Shown here piece by piece: positions 15,761 to 16,679 of a DNA stretch of 16,679 nucleotides (within the stretch, counting starts at the first letter, position 1; the number at the start of each line of letters is the position of its first letter). The stretch comes from an uncultured Bacteroidales bacterium (GTDB taxonomy: Bacteria > Bacteroidota > Bacteroidia > Bacteroidales > P3). The notes beneath the pieces were generated by a model. It had not been told where the DNA came from. It ran no database searches and saw only the letters and a program-made list of their open reading frames with translations. The DNA lies in NCBI GenBank assembly GCA_937901525.1, contig CALDHX010000023.1, forward strand, positions 1-16,679, given 5' to 3'. The translations under genes and the position numbers were made by a program.

Positions 15761-16468
15761 TTATTTTGTGATTAATAACTTATTAACGCTGTCTTTTGTC
15801 TTTATATTGTAAACACCATTTGGCAAATCACTAACATTTACATTATTTACACCAGATGATAATTCTAAGGCTTTAACTACTTTGCCGTTTATATCTATTA
15901 TTTCCACTAAACTATCTTCTTGCAATTCTATATTTACAAAATCACGTGTTGGATTTGGATAAATGCTACTTGTTTCACTATTTTTTGTTTCCATTTTTAT
16001 TGTAGGTTTTAGACAAGGCATTATATGGTAAGCATTTTTACAATAACCATTTGAATTTAGTGGTGAAACGCCTACTTCATACCAAGCGTCAACAACTGCT
16101 TTATGTTCATCTGAACATTTTCCAAAGAATATTTGAGATAAATATATACTTATATTTTTAGAATCTTTATATTTTCTTCTATATTCTACTTTATTTAAAT
16201 AATCTTTATATAATTTTCTTGCTGTTTCAGGAGAATCTTGTCCTTCTGCATTTTTAATTGGAGCAAATTCATGTTCTCTTAGACTTCTAAGTAAAAGCAT
16301 GTCCTCAACTTTGCTAAATGCATCAAATATAAACGCTTCAAATTTAAATGCGTTAGGAGCTTCTGGAACAACTTCTAAACCATTTTCATTAACATAAGAA
16401 TATATTTGGTTTTTTTCAAATTGATTTTGTTTATTAAATTGTGAGCGCCGTTTAATTTCATATGGGTT
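15761..16468 (-). pseudogene. Chimeric remnant: UDPGP-family C-terminus joined to M4-peptidase-like tail and T9SS sorting domain
   Basis: The open frame runs from a stop at 16469-16471 to a stop at 15761 and has no start codon before Met at 16300. Its first part (16468 to about 16210) matches the C-terminal substrate region of eukaryote-like UDP-sugar pyrophosphorylases: YVNENG, PNAFKFEAFIFDAF, REHEFAPIKNAEG, DSPETARKLY. That family is cytoplasmic and makes UDP-glucose or UDP-GlcNAc. From about 16200 to 16060 the sequence instead resembles the end of a thermolysin-like M4 peptidase (FGKCSDEHKAVVDAWYEVGV). The last 65 residues (YPNPTRDFVNI, EIIDINGKVV, LPNGVYNIK, ending KLLITK) are a T9SS C-terminal sorting domain, normally on secreted proteins. 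A cytoplasmic enzyme with an export tail and no signal peptide makes little sense. I therefore read this as a truncated fusion formed by deletion or recombination, or by assembly error. No catalytic centre of either enzyme is present. Confidence 0.65.
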
Positions 16469-16506
16469 TTAAAAATTATCTGTTTATATAACACCCGTAA
16501 ATAAAA

Positions 16507-16530
16507 AAAATGCTCTTTTTAGAGCATTTT
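16507..16530 (-). terminator. Intrinsic terminator of the ribbon-helix-helix gene
   Basis: A perfect 10-base stem (AAAATGCTCT / AGAGCATTTT) with a 4-base T loop is followed on the minus strand by a run of eight T. It lies just beyond the stop codon at 16537-16539 of the minus-strand gene, so it should end that transcript before it reaches the chimeric frame. Confidence 0.75.
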
Positions 16531-16536
16531 CTTAAA

Positions 16537-16679
16537 CTATTGTAATAAATTTTCTAGTAAATCGGCATTTCGCTCTGATTTTTCAGTACTTTGCGCCCCC
16601 GTTCTTCTCATATAGCTCCTCAAGGCTTCTCTTATGAGCTCGCTTCTTGTTCTTTGTTCGATATTTGCAATTTTATCTA
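16537..16679 (-). CDS. Ribbon-helix-helix (CopG/ParD-type) DNA-binding protein, C-terminal part only
   Basis: The frame enters from the right edge and 46 residues are visible before the stop. The segment IANIEQRTRSELIREALR followed by SYMRR is the characteristic two-helix part of a ribbon-helix-helix repressor (helix, turn with TRSELIREAL, helix), and a short polar tail ends NADLLENLLQ. The N-terminal DNA-contacting strand lies outside the window. Such proteins are antitoxins, plasmid copy or partition regulators, or stand-alone repressors; the partner gene, if any, is not visible. By hand count its visible DNA is about 37% G+C, against about 24% in the adjacent stretch 16321-16440, which hints at a different origin. 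It has its own terminator. Confidence 0.75.
   Translation of the reverse strand, partial: DKIANIEQRTRSELIREALRSYMRRTGAQSTEKSERNADLLENLLQ

Noticed and set aside
15761..16300. The frame from Met 16300 considered as a complete secreted protein of 179 residues
   Set aside because: There is no signal peptide, and UDPGP homology continues upstream of this Met to 16468, so the Met is internal to the older gene.
16458..16462. ATG near 16462 on the minus strand as start of a small gene
   Set aside because: It opens only a 28-residue, Lys/Met-rich frame, shifted by one relative to the UDPGP frame, with no recognisable product.
1..16679. Search for CRISPR arrays, tRNA genes, complete insertion sequences or defence genes
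   Set aside because: No repeat-spacer pattern, cloverleaf or transposase was seen; the AddAB pair is a general repair enzyme and not evidence for a dedicated defence island.

Overview
The window looks like AT-rich chromosomal DNA of a Bacteroidota bacterium, most likely a Bacteroidales relative. The evidence is a type IX secretion (T9SS) C-terminal sorting domain, a good Bacteroidota-type promoter (TTG, 19 bases, TAATTTTG), mostly absent Shine-Dalgarno sites, a FucP/GluP-type sugar permease, secreted Sel1-repeat proteins and a SpoIIE-type phosphatase of the form seen in this phylum. No tRNA, rRNA, CRISPR array or complete mobile element was seen.

Left half (86-8217, minus strand): a tightly packed four-gene operon. 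Reading with transcription, it encodes an AddA-like helicase-nuclease, an AddB-like iron-sulfur nuclease (joined to AddA by a TAATG stop/start overlap), a single-domain M16 zinc peptidase and a sugar MFS transporter. The first two form a double-strand-break end-processing enzyme. The last two have no obvious link to repair and may simply share the transcript. A-rich 21-base repeats lie downstream of the last gene, at the window edge.

Centre (8375-15006, plus strand): a divergent run of seven genes. First come a Glu-rich protein of unknown function, guanylate kinase (gmk), an unrecognised 208-residue protein and a SpoIIE-family phosphatase. A clear internal promoter follows, then two overlapping or abutting secreted Sel1-repeat proteins and a phosphoglucomutase/phosphomannomutase. 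The run ends at a long, bidirectional stem-loop terminator at 15037-15078, between convergent genes.

Right end (15100-16679, minus strand): a small beta-barrel-like outer-membrane protein follows a broken, chimeric reading frame. That frame joins the C-terminus of a cytoplasmic UDP-sugar pyrophosphorylase (UDPGP family) to an M4-peptidase-like tail and a T9SS sorting domain, and it has no start codon. Beyond it are a hairpin terminator and the 3' end of a ribbon-helix-helix (CopG-type) gene with visibly higher GC. This end looks like a rearranged locus, or possibly an assembly join. The chimera is the most unusual thing in the window. No complete new defence or mobile system is evident.
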